Assembly: GCA_025928535.1 (NCBI GenBank)
Contig: JAICJJ010000208.1
Coordinates: forward strand, 1-5,840
Direction: 5' to 3'
From: Thermomicrobiales bacterium
GTDB lineage: Bacteria > Chloroflexota > Chloroflexia > Thermomicrobiales > UBA6265
DNA length: 5,840 nucleotides
The notes beneath the pieces were generated by a model. The model saw only the letters and a program-made list of their open reading frames with translations, was not told where the DNA came from and searched no databases. A program made the translations under genes and the position numbers. Below, piece after piece: positions 1-5,834 of this stretch; position 1 is the first letter of the stretch, and each line of letters begins with the position of its first letter.

Positions 1-989
1 CGAGCGGCTGCGGCAAGACGACGTCGCTGCGGATGCTGGCCGGGTTGGAATCGATCAGCGGCGGCGAAATCCGGATCGGCGAACGGATCGTCAACGATCT
101 GCCGCCGCGCGCTCGCGACATCGCGATGGTGTTTCAGAGTTACGCGCTCTATTCCCATCTTTCGGTCTACGAAAACCTCGCCTACCCGCTGCGCGTCCGC
201 AAATTGAGCAAAAACGAGATCGACCGGCGGGTGCGCGACGTGGCCGACGTCGTCCAGATCGGCGAATTGCTTGACCGCAAGCCGAAGCAACTTTCCGGCG
301 GCCAGCGGCAGCGGGTGGCGCTCGGCCGGGCGATCATCCGCCGACCCTCGGTGTTCCTGATGGACGAGCCGTTGTCGAATCTCGACGCCAAGTTGCGGCT
401 GCACACGCGGGGCGAATTGAAGCGGTTTCAGCGGGAACTGGCGACGACGACGATCTACGTCACGCACGACCAGGCGGAAGCGATGACGCTGGCCGACCGG
501 GTCGCGATCATGAACACGGGCGTGCTCCAGCAGGTCGGGCCGCCGAAAGCGGTCTACGCCGATCCGGTCAACATGTTCGTCGCCGGGTTCCTCGGCAGCC
601 CGCCGATGAACCTGCTCCGGTTCGACGTCGCGCCGGTCGATGGCCGGGTGCAGTTGGCGCGGGATTCGGTCCGATTCGACCTCGCGCCGCCGCTCGCGCA
701 ACGGTTGCGAGCCTCGAGCAGCGCGCCCTCGACGATCGTTCTCGGCGTGCGGCCGGAAGATGCGAAGTTGTCGCCTGCCGCCGACGGCGGCGGGATTCCG
801 GGCGAGGTGTTCGTGGTCGAAGATCTCGGCAACGAACGGCTGGTGACACTCGACCTCGGCGGCCAATACGCGGTCGCCCGCGTCGCGGCCGACGATCCGG
901 TCGACATGGGCGAGCGGCGATGGCTGACGTTCCATCCCGGGCGCGCGCATTTATTCGATCCGGAGACGGAAGCGCGGCTCGATCGCTAG
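1..989 (+). CDS. ABC transporter ATP-binding protein, MalK/UgpC (CUT1) family, 5'-truncated
   Basis: This is the cytoplasmic ATPase that powers a sugar-type (CUT1) ABC importer; a dimer hydrolyses ATP beneath two permease subunits. The frame is open from the window edge and enters inside Walker A (SGCGKTT, nt 3-23), so the start is missing, probably by 30-45 codons; 328 residues are visible. In order: Q-loop MVFQSYALY (Gln at nt 135-137), signature LSGGQRQR (from nt 291), Walker B VFLMDE with catalytic Glu at nt 366-368, D-loop SNLDAKLR and switch His in YVTHDQAEAMT (nt 465-467). The stretch FVAGFLGSPPMN, typical of this family, leads into a C-terminal TOBE/OB regulatory domain with GVRPED and a final HLFDPETEARL. 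All ATPase residues are intact. The permease and binding-protein genes are not in the window, so the substrate (sugar, glycerol-3-phosphate or other) cannot be told. Automated pipelines often call such proteins UgpC or MalK; I give no symbol. The next gene is convergent. Confidence 0.95.
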   Translation, partial: SGCGKTTSLRMLAGLESISGGEIRIGERIVNDLPPRARDIAMVFQSYALYSHLSVYENLAYPLRVRKLSKNEIDRRVRDVADVVQIGELLDRKPKQLSGGQRQRVALGRAIIRRPSVFLMDEPLSNLDAKLRLHTRGELKRFQRELATTTIYVTHDQAEAMTLADRVAIMNTGVLQQVGPPKAVYADPVNMFVAGFLGSPPMNLLRFDVAPVDGRVQLARDSVRFDLAPPLAQRLRASSSAPSTIVLGVRPEDAKLSPAADGGGIPGEVFVVEDLGNERLVTLDLGGQYAVARVAADDPVDMGERRWLTFHPGRAHLFDPETEARLDR

Positions 990-1086
990 CCCGCCGCCGC
1001 GCATCGAGCCCGAATGTGCCGAACTCGATCGCGGCTCGTGCGCACCCCTTGGAGGCGAACAGATGGCGCAGCCCGGCGGTCGTCGA

Positions 1087-1467
1087 CTATAAAGGGCAGT
1101 TCGCCGATGCCACTTCCAATCCTGACTGACCCCAGATGCAGACCGGGGTCATGTTGACTTGCTTGCCCGACGCACATCTGCTGACCTGGATGCGGTTCCA
1201 GCCGGCAACGCCGCAGGCTTTTTGGCAGACGGCCGCGATATCGTTGGGATCGGTCGCGAAGTCGCCGAAAACGCAGGTGTGGTCGTCGCAAACGCAAGCG
1301 CAGCGGGCCGGGCATCGATTGCACGTCTTGCCGCGCTTCGTCGTCGCGGCGTCGCTGCCTTGGCCGAACACGGTTCCCGCGGCGCCGCCGAGCAGCCCTC
1401 CGATCGCCCGGCGTCGCCCGGACCGCGCCGCCAAGCTCGATGTCCATCGGTCGAACCGTCCATCCAT
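1087..1467 (-). CDS. Secreted cysteine-rich protein (126 aa) with Tat-like leader
   Basis: Function unknown. The ATG at 1467 is chosen because a GGAAGG ribosome site lies 8 bases upstream and because the N-terminus MDGRFDRWTSSL then matches that of the cysteine-rich protein at 4514-5068. The frame stays open 61 codons further upstream, but that extension is arginine-rich without features and would run through the promoter-like element. Residues 18-35 hold an arginine triplet followed by a Gly/Ala/Leu-rich hydrophobic stretch (RRRAIGGLLGG), resembling a weak twin-arginine export signal; the hydrophobic core is short. The mature part has 11 cysteines, at 49, 52, 56, 58, 60, 65, 81, 85, 98, 110 and 124. 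They open as CxxCxxxCxCxC, which could be disulfide-knotted outside the cell or bind metal; the sequence does not decide. It is convergent with the ABC ATPase gene and divergent from the MMPL gene. No U-tailed terminator is seen below its stop. Confidence 0.75.
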   Translation of the reverse strand: MDGRFDRWTSSLAARSGRRRAIGGLLGGAAGTVFGQGSDAATTKRGKTCNRCPARCACVCDDHTCVFGDFATDPNDIAAVCQKACGVAGWNRIQVSRCASGKQVNMTPVCIWGQSGLEVASANCPL

Positions 1468-1473
1468 GGTTCG

Positions 1474-1479
1474 TTCCTT
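1474..1479 (-). promoter_or_regulatory. Ribosome binding site of the 126-aa cysteine-rich gene
   Basis: Read on the minus strand this is GGAAGG, complementary to the anti-Shine-Dalgarno sequence, about 8 bases before the ATG at 1467. It decides between this start and several in-frame upstream ATGs that lack such a site. Confidence 0.6.
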
Positions 1480-1529
1480 CCGCAACTCGCGCGTCGTCCG
1501 TGACCGCCATGCCGCCGCGAATTGCGACG

Positions 1530-1556
1530 ATCGTAGCATTGGATCGCCGCCGTCAT
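1530..1556 (-). promoter_or_regulatory. Candidate extended -10 promoter for the 126-aa cysteine-rich gene
   Basis: On the minus strand ATGACG (1556-1551, 4 of 6 to TTGACA) is followed by a 15-base spacer and then TACGAT (1535-1530, 4 of 6 to TATAAT). The -10 hexamer is preceded by TGC, giving an extended -10 TGnTACGAT. The distance from the -10 to the ATG is 62 bases. The same arrangement precedes the second cysteine-rich gene, which is the main reason to list it; on its own the match would be weak. Confidence 0.4.
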
Positions 1557-1702
1557 GGCTCATCTGATGCGATACTGGAAGTGCCCGGGGCGCAGGTTTG
1601 CGTGCCGGGCGCGCCCTTCGTATGCGAAGGCAACGGCGAGTGTCCGACATGGGCGGTGAGGCGACGGGCGAGCCGTCGCGATCGCATTCTGGATGTTGAA
1701 TC

Positions 1703-1719
1703 GTTGCCGGATTGGCAAC
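1703..1719. repeat. Inverted repeat GTTGCC-N5-GGCAAC
   Basis: Two perfect 6-base arms flank a 5-base centre (GGATT), 135 bases before the ATG of the MMPL gene. A TTGAAT hexamer at 1696-1701 sits immediately upstream, so the palindrome could be an operator over an MMPL promoter, but the hexamer 17 bases further on (CACCAT, 1719-1724) is a poor -10. There is no T-run, so a terminator is unlikely. Confidence 0.35.
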
Positions 1720-1854
1720 ACCATCGTGCCGCGCCTGGTATCCATTCGTGCCCCGAGGATGCGGTCCGCAGCGCGGCGCGAAGCGTAGAGTGAATTAGGG
1801 ACACGAGCGCGACGACGCCGTCGCGCCGAGTCCGGAGCGAACCCGATTGCCGTC

Positions 1855-4353
1855 ATGTCGTCGCCGGCGGGGGCGGAGGCGATCGAAGGAGAACCCGCGA
1901 TCATCGGTCAGCGCAGACCGGTTGCCCGCTTGACGCCGGAAGCCGGCGACGATGTTTCCCTCTTCCACCGGCTCGGCGCGGTCATCGCCGCCAGGCGCTG
2001 GCAAGTCGTTGTTGTCTGGTTGATTCTGGTTGTCTTCGGCGCTTGGCTGGCTCCCCGGTTCGAGCAGCGCTTGACCGGCCCGCCCCTCGCGGTCTCCGGC
2101 TCCGATTCGGGCAGCGTGCAACACATCCTCGAAACGCGTTTCGACGAGCCGTTCGCCGAACAGGATCTGATCGTCTTCGAGTCGAGCGATCTCGTCGCCA
2201 CCGATCCCGAATTTCGACAGGCGATCGAAAACGCGGTCGAAGCGGTCGGCAAGGTTCCCGGCGTTTCCGGCGTCATCGGCCCGTACGACCCCCGCGCCCA
2301 GGATCAGGTTTCCAAAGACGGTCATATCGCGGTGGCGGTGGTCGGCGTCAACGGCTCGAACGCCGCCCGGCAGGCGATGGTTCCGAGCCTGACCGACGCC
2401 GCCGAATCGGCGGCGACGCCGGCGGTGCAGGTCTACCTGACCGGCTCGTCGCCGCTGATCGCCGATCTCGTGGCGCAAGAGCACGAAGACCTCGGCCGCG
2501 CCGAACGGCTCGGCTTGCCGCTGGCGCTGGTCGTCTTGCTGATCGCCTCCGGCACGCTCGTCGCCGCCGGCTTGCCGTTGCTGCTGGCGTTGGTCGGCGT
2601 CTCGGTCACCTTCGGCGCGCTCGGCGCGGCGTCGTCGTTGACCACCTTCAATCTCTTCGTGCCCAACATCACCACGATGATCGGGCTCGGCGTCGGGATC
2701 GACTATTCGCTTTTCATCGTCACCCGCTTTCGCGAAGAAATCGCCCACGGCCAGAGCCCGAGCGGAGCGGTGGCGACGACGCTCGCGACCGCCGGCAAGA
2801 CCGTCTTCGCGTCGGCGACGACCGTCCTTCTTTCACTGGCCGGTTTGCTGCTGGTGCGCGCGCCGATCTTCCAGCAACTGGCGATCGGGGCGATGACGGC
2901 GGTGGCCGTGATGGTGATCGGCGCCTTGACGCTGGTGCCGGCGACGCTCGCCATCCTCGGCCGCCGGGTCGAACGATTGCGGTTGCCCTGGTGGCGACGC
3001 CCCGGCCACGGACCGCGCGGCGACGGTTTCTGGGCGCGCTGGGCGCACGCGATCATGGCGCACCCGGGCCGCTGGGCGCTGGCGACGACGGCGCTCTTGC
3101 TGCTCCTCGCCTTTCCCGTCACTCAACTCAAATTGTCGCTCGACACGGGCACCCAGGGGGTCGGCCCGCGCTCGGCCGGGACCGGGCGCGAAATTCTGGA
3201 GCAGCAATTCAACGCCGGCCGCCTCTCCCCCGTCCAGATCGCCTACGTCAGCCGGCACGGCGCGCTGAACGATGCCGATCTCGACGCGATCGCCCGGCTC
3301 AGCGCCGCCTTGAAAGAAGACTGGGCGGTCGCCGACGTCGTCTCGGTGACCGACGTGCTCGACCGCTTCGCCGGCAATCACACGGCGGCGACGCTCGACC
3401 TCGCCGCCGGCTACCCGCAAGCGGTCGCGGCGTTGAGCGATCTGGTCAACTTCGATCATGGCCGGGACATCGCCATCATCAGCGCGGTGCCGAAGTGGTC
3501 GCCCGATTCGCCGGGGCCGCTCACCCTCGTCAAGCGGATTCGCAACGAGATCGTGCCGCGCACGACCGGGAGCGCGAACGCCACCGTGATGGTCGGCGGG
3601 TTGAGCGCGCAGATCGTCGACATCACCGCCGAATCGCAGCACAAGTTGCCGATCGTCGGCGGTCTGGTGGTCGCGATGTCGTTTCTCTTCCTGGCGCTCG
3701 TCTTCCGCAGCCTCGTCTTGCCGCTGAAAGCGATCCTGATGAACGGCCTGAGCATCGCCGCCGCCTACGGCTTGCTCGTCGTCGTCTTCCAGGAAGGCTA
3801 CGGGCAGCGCATCTTCGATTTCACGGCGACCGGCACGACGCAGGTGTATCTACCCCTTCTCAGTTTCGCCGTGCTCTTCGGCTTGTCGATGGATTACGAA
3901 GTCTTCCTGCTCGGGCGGATCAAGGAAGAATGGGAGCGGACCGGCGACAACCGGATCGCGGTCGGGCGCGGGTTGGAACGGACTGCCGGCGTCATCACCT
4001 CAGCGGCGGCGATCATGGTCGTCGTCTTCGCCGCCTTCACCTTCGCTCGCTTGCGGGAAGTCAAGGAACTCGGCTTTTCGCTTGCGGCCGCCGTGCTGAT
4101 CGACGCGACGCTGGTCCGGCTCATCCTGGTGCCGGCGGCGATGCAGTTGTTGGGCCATTGGAACTGGTGGTTCCCGGCCTGGCTCGATCGCATCGTGCCG
4201 CGCATCGATCTCTCCGAAGGCGGTCCGGCGGCGCCGGCGATCGAACCGCCGGAGCCGGCTCGGCCAACGCGGTCAGCCGAAGGCGGCTCCAATGAACCGG
4301 TTGAGCCGATCGTCGGCGCCTCCGCTGGCCATGGCGTCTCGGCCCGGCGGTAG
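1855..4353 (+). CDS. MMPL/RND-family transporter (832 aa, 12 TM)
   Basis: Inner-membrane exporter of the MMPL branch of the RND superfamily. Characterised relatives use the proton gradient to move lipids or other hydrophobic molecules to the cell surface; the substrate here is unknown. It has two homologous halves. TM1 lies at about residues 49-66, an extracytoplasmic domain at 67-216, TM2-TM6 at about 217-367, a cytoplasmic linker at 368-404 and TM7 at about 405-421. A second extracytoplasmic domain spans about 425-597 and TM8-TM12 about 599-763. TM4 carries GIDYSLF (D283, Y284) and TM10 carries GLSMDYEVF (D680, Y681), matching the paired Asp-Tyr proton relay of mycobacterial MmpL3. The C-terminal tail (about 783-832) is Pro/Glu/Ala-rich and probably disordered. 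Length is complete for the family. The ATG at 1855 is the first canonical start after the in-frame stop at 1786, but it has no ribosome site at normal distance; an AAGGAG at 1886-1891 lies inside the frame ahead of two ATC codons. The gene is flanked on both sides by leader-sharing cysteine-rich genes. Confidence 0.93.
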   Translation: MSSPAGAEAIEGEPAIIGQRRPVARLTPEAGDDVSLFHRLGAVIAARRWQVVVVWLILVVFGAWLAPRFEQRLTGPPLAVSGSDSGSVQHILETRFDEPFAEQDLIVFESSDLVATDPEFRQAIENAVEAVGKVPGVSGVIGPYDPRAQDQVSKDGHIAVAVVGVNGSNAARQAMVPSLTDAAESAATPAVQVYLTGSSPLIADLVAQEHEDLGRAERLGLPLALVVLLIASGTLVAAGLPLLLALVGVSVTFGALGAASSLTTFNLFVPNITTMIGLGVGIDYSLFIVTRFREEIAHGQSPSGAVATTLATAGKTVFASATTVLLSLAGLLLVRAPIFQQLAIGAMTAVAVMVIGALTLVPATLAILGRRVERLRLPWWRRPGHGPRGDGFWARWAHAIMAHPGRWALATTALLLLLAFPVTQLKLSLDTGTQGVGPRSAGTGREILEQQFNAGRLSPVQIAYVSRHGALNDADLDAIARLSAALKEDWAVADVVSVTDVLDRFAGNHTAATLDLAAGYPQAVAALSDLVNFDHGRDIAIISAVPKWSPDSPGPLTLVKRIRNEIVPRTTGSANATVMVGGLSAQIVDITAESQHKLPIVGGLVVAMSFLFLALVFRSLVLPLKAILMNGLSIAAAYGLLVVVFQEGYGQRIFDFTATGTTQVYLPLLSFAVLFGLSMDYEVFLLGRIKEEWERTGDNRIAVGRGLERTAGVITSAAAIMVVVFAAFTFARLREVKELGFSLAAAVLIDATLVRLILVPAAMQLLGHWNWWFPAWLDRIVPRIDLSEGGPAAPAIEPPEPARPTRSAEGGSNEPVEPIVGASAGHGVSARR

Positions 4354-4394
4354 CGAACGCGCGCTTCGTTTCTTGACCGTCGCAGCCGCCAGCG

Positions 4395-4408
4395 GCGCCA
4401 CGTGACGC
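4395..4408. repeat. 14-base near-palindrome centred on CACGTG
   Basis: The sequence GCGCCACGTGACGC pairs with its own reverse complement at 6 of 7 positions per arm. It ends 13 bases before the candidate -35 at 4422, a position suited to an activator or repressor site. High GC makes chance palindromes common, so confidence is low. Confidence 0.25.
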
Positions 4409-4421
4409 AAAGCGACTTGGC

Positions 4422-4449
4422 TGGACGTCCATAAACATCGTGTTACGAT
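4422..4449 (+). promoter_or_regulatory. Candidate extended -10 promoter for the 184-aa cysteine-rich gene
   Basis: TGGACG (4422-4427, 4 of 6 to TTGACA), a 16-base spacer and TACGAT (4444-4449, 4 of 6 to TATAAT), with TGT directly before the -10 hexamer to give an extended -10. The -10 lies 64 bases before the ATG at 4514. The local sequence (CATAAACATCGTGTTACGATG) is AT-richer than its surroundings, as expected of a promoter in a GC-rich genome. Confidence 0.45.
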
Positions 4450-4500
4450 GATCTTTGGCGAGGCCGGGAGAGCAACTGCCCGCGTTGCAGCGCGACGCGA

Positions 4501-4506
4501 GGGAGG
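4501..4506 (+). promoter_or_regulatory. Ribosome binding site of the 184-aa cysteine-rich gene
   Basis: GGGAGG lies 7 bases before the ATG at 4514. It supports that start over the in-frame ATG at 4448, which overlaps the promoter-like element. Confidence 0.65.
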
Positions 4507-4513
4507 TCGCCGT

Positions 4514-5068
4514 ATGGATGAGTCTCGCTTCGATGCTCTGACGCGATCGTTCAGTCCAGAACCGGCAAACCGGCGGCAAGCGCTGCGACTGCTGCTCGCC
4601 GCGGCCACGGCCGGCGCCGGCGCCGCCTCGGCGACGGACGCGGACGCGCGTGGCAAGCGCAAGCGCAAATCGGGCTGTCCATCCGATCGCCGCTGCGGCA
4701 AGACGTGCTGCCCGAAGGGGCGCATATGCGCCGGCGGCGCCTGCGTGCTCGGCCAAGGCGCCTGCCCGACCGGAGCCGACAGTTGCAACTTCTCCGCGTA
4801 TGTCTGCGGCGGCGTCGGCGCCGCGCCGTGCATCTGCGTGGCGACCACTGAGGGCGACACCCGCTGCGTTCAGGGGACGGCGACCTACACCTGTGGGTCA
4901 TGTACGACGAGCGACGATTGCGCCAATCTCGGACCGGGCGCGGTCTGCGTCCGTGGCGGCGGCACGTGCTGCTCGCCGGATCAGAACGTCTGCCTCGCTC
5001 CGTGCCTCGTCGGCAGCGCGACGGCCAAACTCGCGCCGGCAGGAACGACGCCGTTGTCGCCGCGCTGA
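4514..5068 (+). CDS. Secreted cysteine-rich protein (184 aa) with Tat-like leader
   Basis: Function unknown. The leader MDESRFDALTRSF resembles that of the protein at 1087-1467. It is followed by NRRQALRLLL and an Ala/Gly-rich hydrophobic run to about residue 40, a plausible twin-arginine export signal with possible cleavage after ASA (40) or ADA (45). A basic linker (KRKRK at 48-52) precedes a domain with 20 cysteines, at 55, 61, 65, 66, 72, 77, 84, 91, 98, 106, 108, 118, 127, 130, 136, 145, 152, 153, 160 and 164. Two adjacent Cys pairs (CCPKG at 65 and CCSPD at 152) bracket the domain, a spacing that suggests a disulfide-rich extracellular fold. The last 20 residues after C164 have no cysteine and end in TTPLSPR; they may be a normal tail or the result of an old frame change. 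The start is fixed by GGGAGG 7 bases upstream. It follows the MMPL gene in the same direction with its own promoter-like element. Confidence 0.85.
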   Translation: MDESRFDALTRSFSPEPANRRQALRLLLAAATAGAGAASATDADARGKRKRKSGCPSDRRCGKTCCPKGRICAGGACVLGQGACPTGADSCNFSAYVCGGVGAAPCICVATTEGDTRCVQGTATYTCGSCTTSDDCANLGPGAVCVRGGGTCCSPDQNVCLAPCLVGSATAKLAPAGTTPLSPR

Positions 5069-5325
5069 CGACATGCAAGAACGCTGATCCAAATCTCGTT
5101 CGGTCGCCGACTGCGTCCGGGACGCAAGACGCCGGGCGCGGACGCGCGCCTCGACGTCGCGCTCCGCATTCGCGGTCCGTGACGACGCTGAGCGGCTGAA
5201 CCGTTTCCCGTTCGAGATGGTGCGCCATCTTGCGTGTGGGATGCGTGGCCACTGCGTATGGCCGGGGGGCGGCGGCGGACCGATGCTGGAACCGGGTCAG
5301 GACGTGGCCAACAGGCCGTCCGCCC

Positions 5326-5346
5326 GAACCCGGATCGGCCGGGTTC
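5326..5346. terminator. Perfect 8-bp hairpin, possible terminator or leader structure
   Basis: GAACCCGG, a 5-base loop ATCGG and CCGGGTTC form an uninterrupted 8-bp stem with six G-C pairs. It is 257 bases past the stop of the 184-aa gene and 89 bases before the ATG of the 132-aa gene. No T-run follows, so it is either a U-less terminator or a structure in the 5' leader of the downstream transcript. Confidence 0.3.
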
Positions 5347-5423
5347 CGTTGCTTGACGGTTTGGTTCGCCCCGGCGCCGGCGGACCGCGCCGCTCTTCTG
5401 CGATACGTCCATGCCAGCGGCAC

Positions 5424-5429
5424 AAGGAG
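5424..5429 (+). promoter_or_regulatory. Ribosome binding site of the SGYG-repeat gene
   Basis: AAGGAG lies 6 bases before the ATG at 5436 and is the best Shine-Dalgarno match in the window at a proper distance from a start codon. It fixes the start and rejects the 73-codon upstream extension. Confidence 0.75.
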
Positions 5430-5435
5430 ATCGCC

Positions 5436-5834
5436 ATGTTGCGCACGTTTCGTTCGCGTATCCCGTCGTCCAGCCTCGCGCTGGCGCTCGCCGGCATCCT
5501 CTTCGCCCCCTTGGGCATCGCGTCCGCGTCTCCGGCGCGCTTCGCGGACCCCGCCATTCCCGACTGGAACGTCGCGAGCGGCTACGGCTCCGTCGAAGCC
5601 AACCGGGCCGAAGTCACATCCCTTTTCCCGGCCAGTCCGGTCGATCCTCCCGCCCAGGTCAACCCGCTTCGCGTGGCCGCCGCCCTCGATGCGTTGCGCG
5701 ACGGCGATCTGGGCGGCATGCAGGAAGAAGCGCTGCATGCGATCGTGGACTCTGCCGTTTCCTGGGACGTGACCAGTGGCTACGGCGCGGTGGAGTCCAA
5801 CCGCTCGAATCCCGGCATCGTCGTGCTTCCGTAG
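5436..5834 (+). CDS. Small Sec-exported protein with duplicated SGYG motif (132 aa)
   Basis: Function unknown; I do not recognise a named family. Residues 1-31 are a standard Sec signal peptide: basic start MLRTFRSR, hydrophobic core LALALAGILFAPLGI and a likely cleavage after ASA at residue 32 or just before it. The mature part of about 100 residues contains two copies of one motif, at 44-57 and 110-123, reading W-x-V-x-SGYG-x-VE-x-NR with 10 of 14 residues identical. Between them is a Pro-rich stretch (FPASPVDPPAQ) and a segment that looks helical (about 77-107, NPLRVAAALDALRDGD and then EEALHAIVD). There are no cysteines, unlike its upstream neighbour, and no lipobox. The protein ends nine residues after the second motif, so the copies sit near the two ends of the mature chain. 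The start follows AAGGAG at 6 bases. It may share a transcript with the 184-aa gene, but the 367-base gap and hairpin argue for separate expression. Confidence 0.85.
   Translation: MLRTFRSRIPSSSLALALAGILFAPLGIASASPARFADPAIPDWNVASGYGSVEANRAEVTSLFPASPVDPPAQVNPLRVAAALDALRDGDLGGMQEEALHAIVDSAVSWDVTSGYGAVESNRSNPGIVVLP
5565..5606 (+). repeat. SGYG motif, copy 1
   Basis: Encodes residues 44-57, WNVASGYGSVEANR. It pairs with the copy at 5763-5804. Confidence 0.8.
5763..5804 (+). repeat. SGYG motif, copy 2
   Basis: Encodes residues 110-123, WDVTSGYGAVESNR. Of the 10 residues shared with copy 1, five use a different codon (both Val, the Ser, the Glu and the Arg), which points to an old duplication kept at the protein level. 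Confidence 0.8.

Larger units (their letters stand above)
1468..1854. other. Divergent intergenic spacer without a convincing gene
   Basis: This 387-base stretch separates two divergently transcribed genes. It contains the ribosome site and promoter-like element of the minus-strand gene, an inverted repeat at 1703-1719, and on the plus strand a short open stretch with three cysteines (codons at 1599, 1623 and 1641) that has no start or leader of its own. An in-frame stop at 1786-1788 closes off any upstream extension of the MMPL frame. No RNA gene or mobile-element end was recognised. Confidence 0.6.
4354..4513. other. Spacer between the MMPL gene and the second cysteine-rich gene
   Basis: This 160-base spacer contains a 14-base near-palindrome centred on CACGTG, a promoter-like element and the ribosome site of the next gene. 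The MMPL gene and its downstream neighbour therefore need not form one operon. A 5-base GC inverted pair at 4385-4396 leaves only two bases between its arms and has no T-run, so I do not call it a terminator. Confidence 0.5.
5069..5435. other. Gene-free stretch between the cysteine-rich and SGYG-repeat genes
   Basis: These 367 bases hold no frame with a ribosome site, a leader or recognisable protein character. The one clear structure is the hairpin at 5326-5346. The SGYG-gene frame runs open back to an ATG at 5217, but there is no ribosome site there and the extension lacks a signal peptide. TTGACG at 5353-5358 resembles a -35 but no acceptable -10 follows at 15-19 bases, so no promoter is called. 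Confidence 0.55.

Noticed and set aside
990..1086. CGAGCC...GGCTCG pair (1005-1038) as a bidirectional terminator between the convergent genes
   Set aside because: The stem is only six pairs around a 22-base loop and there is no T-run on either strand.
1136..1567. Plus-strand open frames opposite the 126-aa cysteine-rich gene
   Set aside because: They lack ribosome sites and leader features; the minus strand has a ribosome site, a leader shared with another gene and ordered cysteines.
1795..2748. A 317-codon minus-strand open frame across the MMPL start
   Set aside because: It is the antisense of MMPL codons, rich in Asp, Arg and Gln with low complexity, and has no ribosome site or recognisable motif.
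2043..4295. A 750-codon plus-strand open frame inside the MMPL gene
   Set aside because: It is a shadow frame: arginine-rich, low in hydrophobic residues, with no domain, and fully inside an MMPL gene with clear membrane segments and motifs.
4373..4378. TTGACC as a -35 box
   Set aside because: No acceptable -10 follows at 15-19 bases; the downstream TGTTACGAT element is a better candidate.
6..4704. A shared 14-base string GCTGCGGCAAGACG near the window start and at about 4691
   Set aside because: In the first gene it encodes part of the Walker A loop and in the second a Cys-Gly-Lys-Thr stretch; it is explained by common GC-rich codons and shows no repeat beyond that.
4551..5738. A 395-codon minus-strand open frame spanning the 184-aa and 132-aa genes
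   Set aside because: Its translation is mostly Arg-rich low-complexity sequence, and it runs antisense to two plus-strand genes with ribosome sites and signal peptides.
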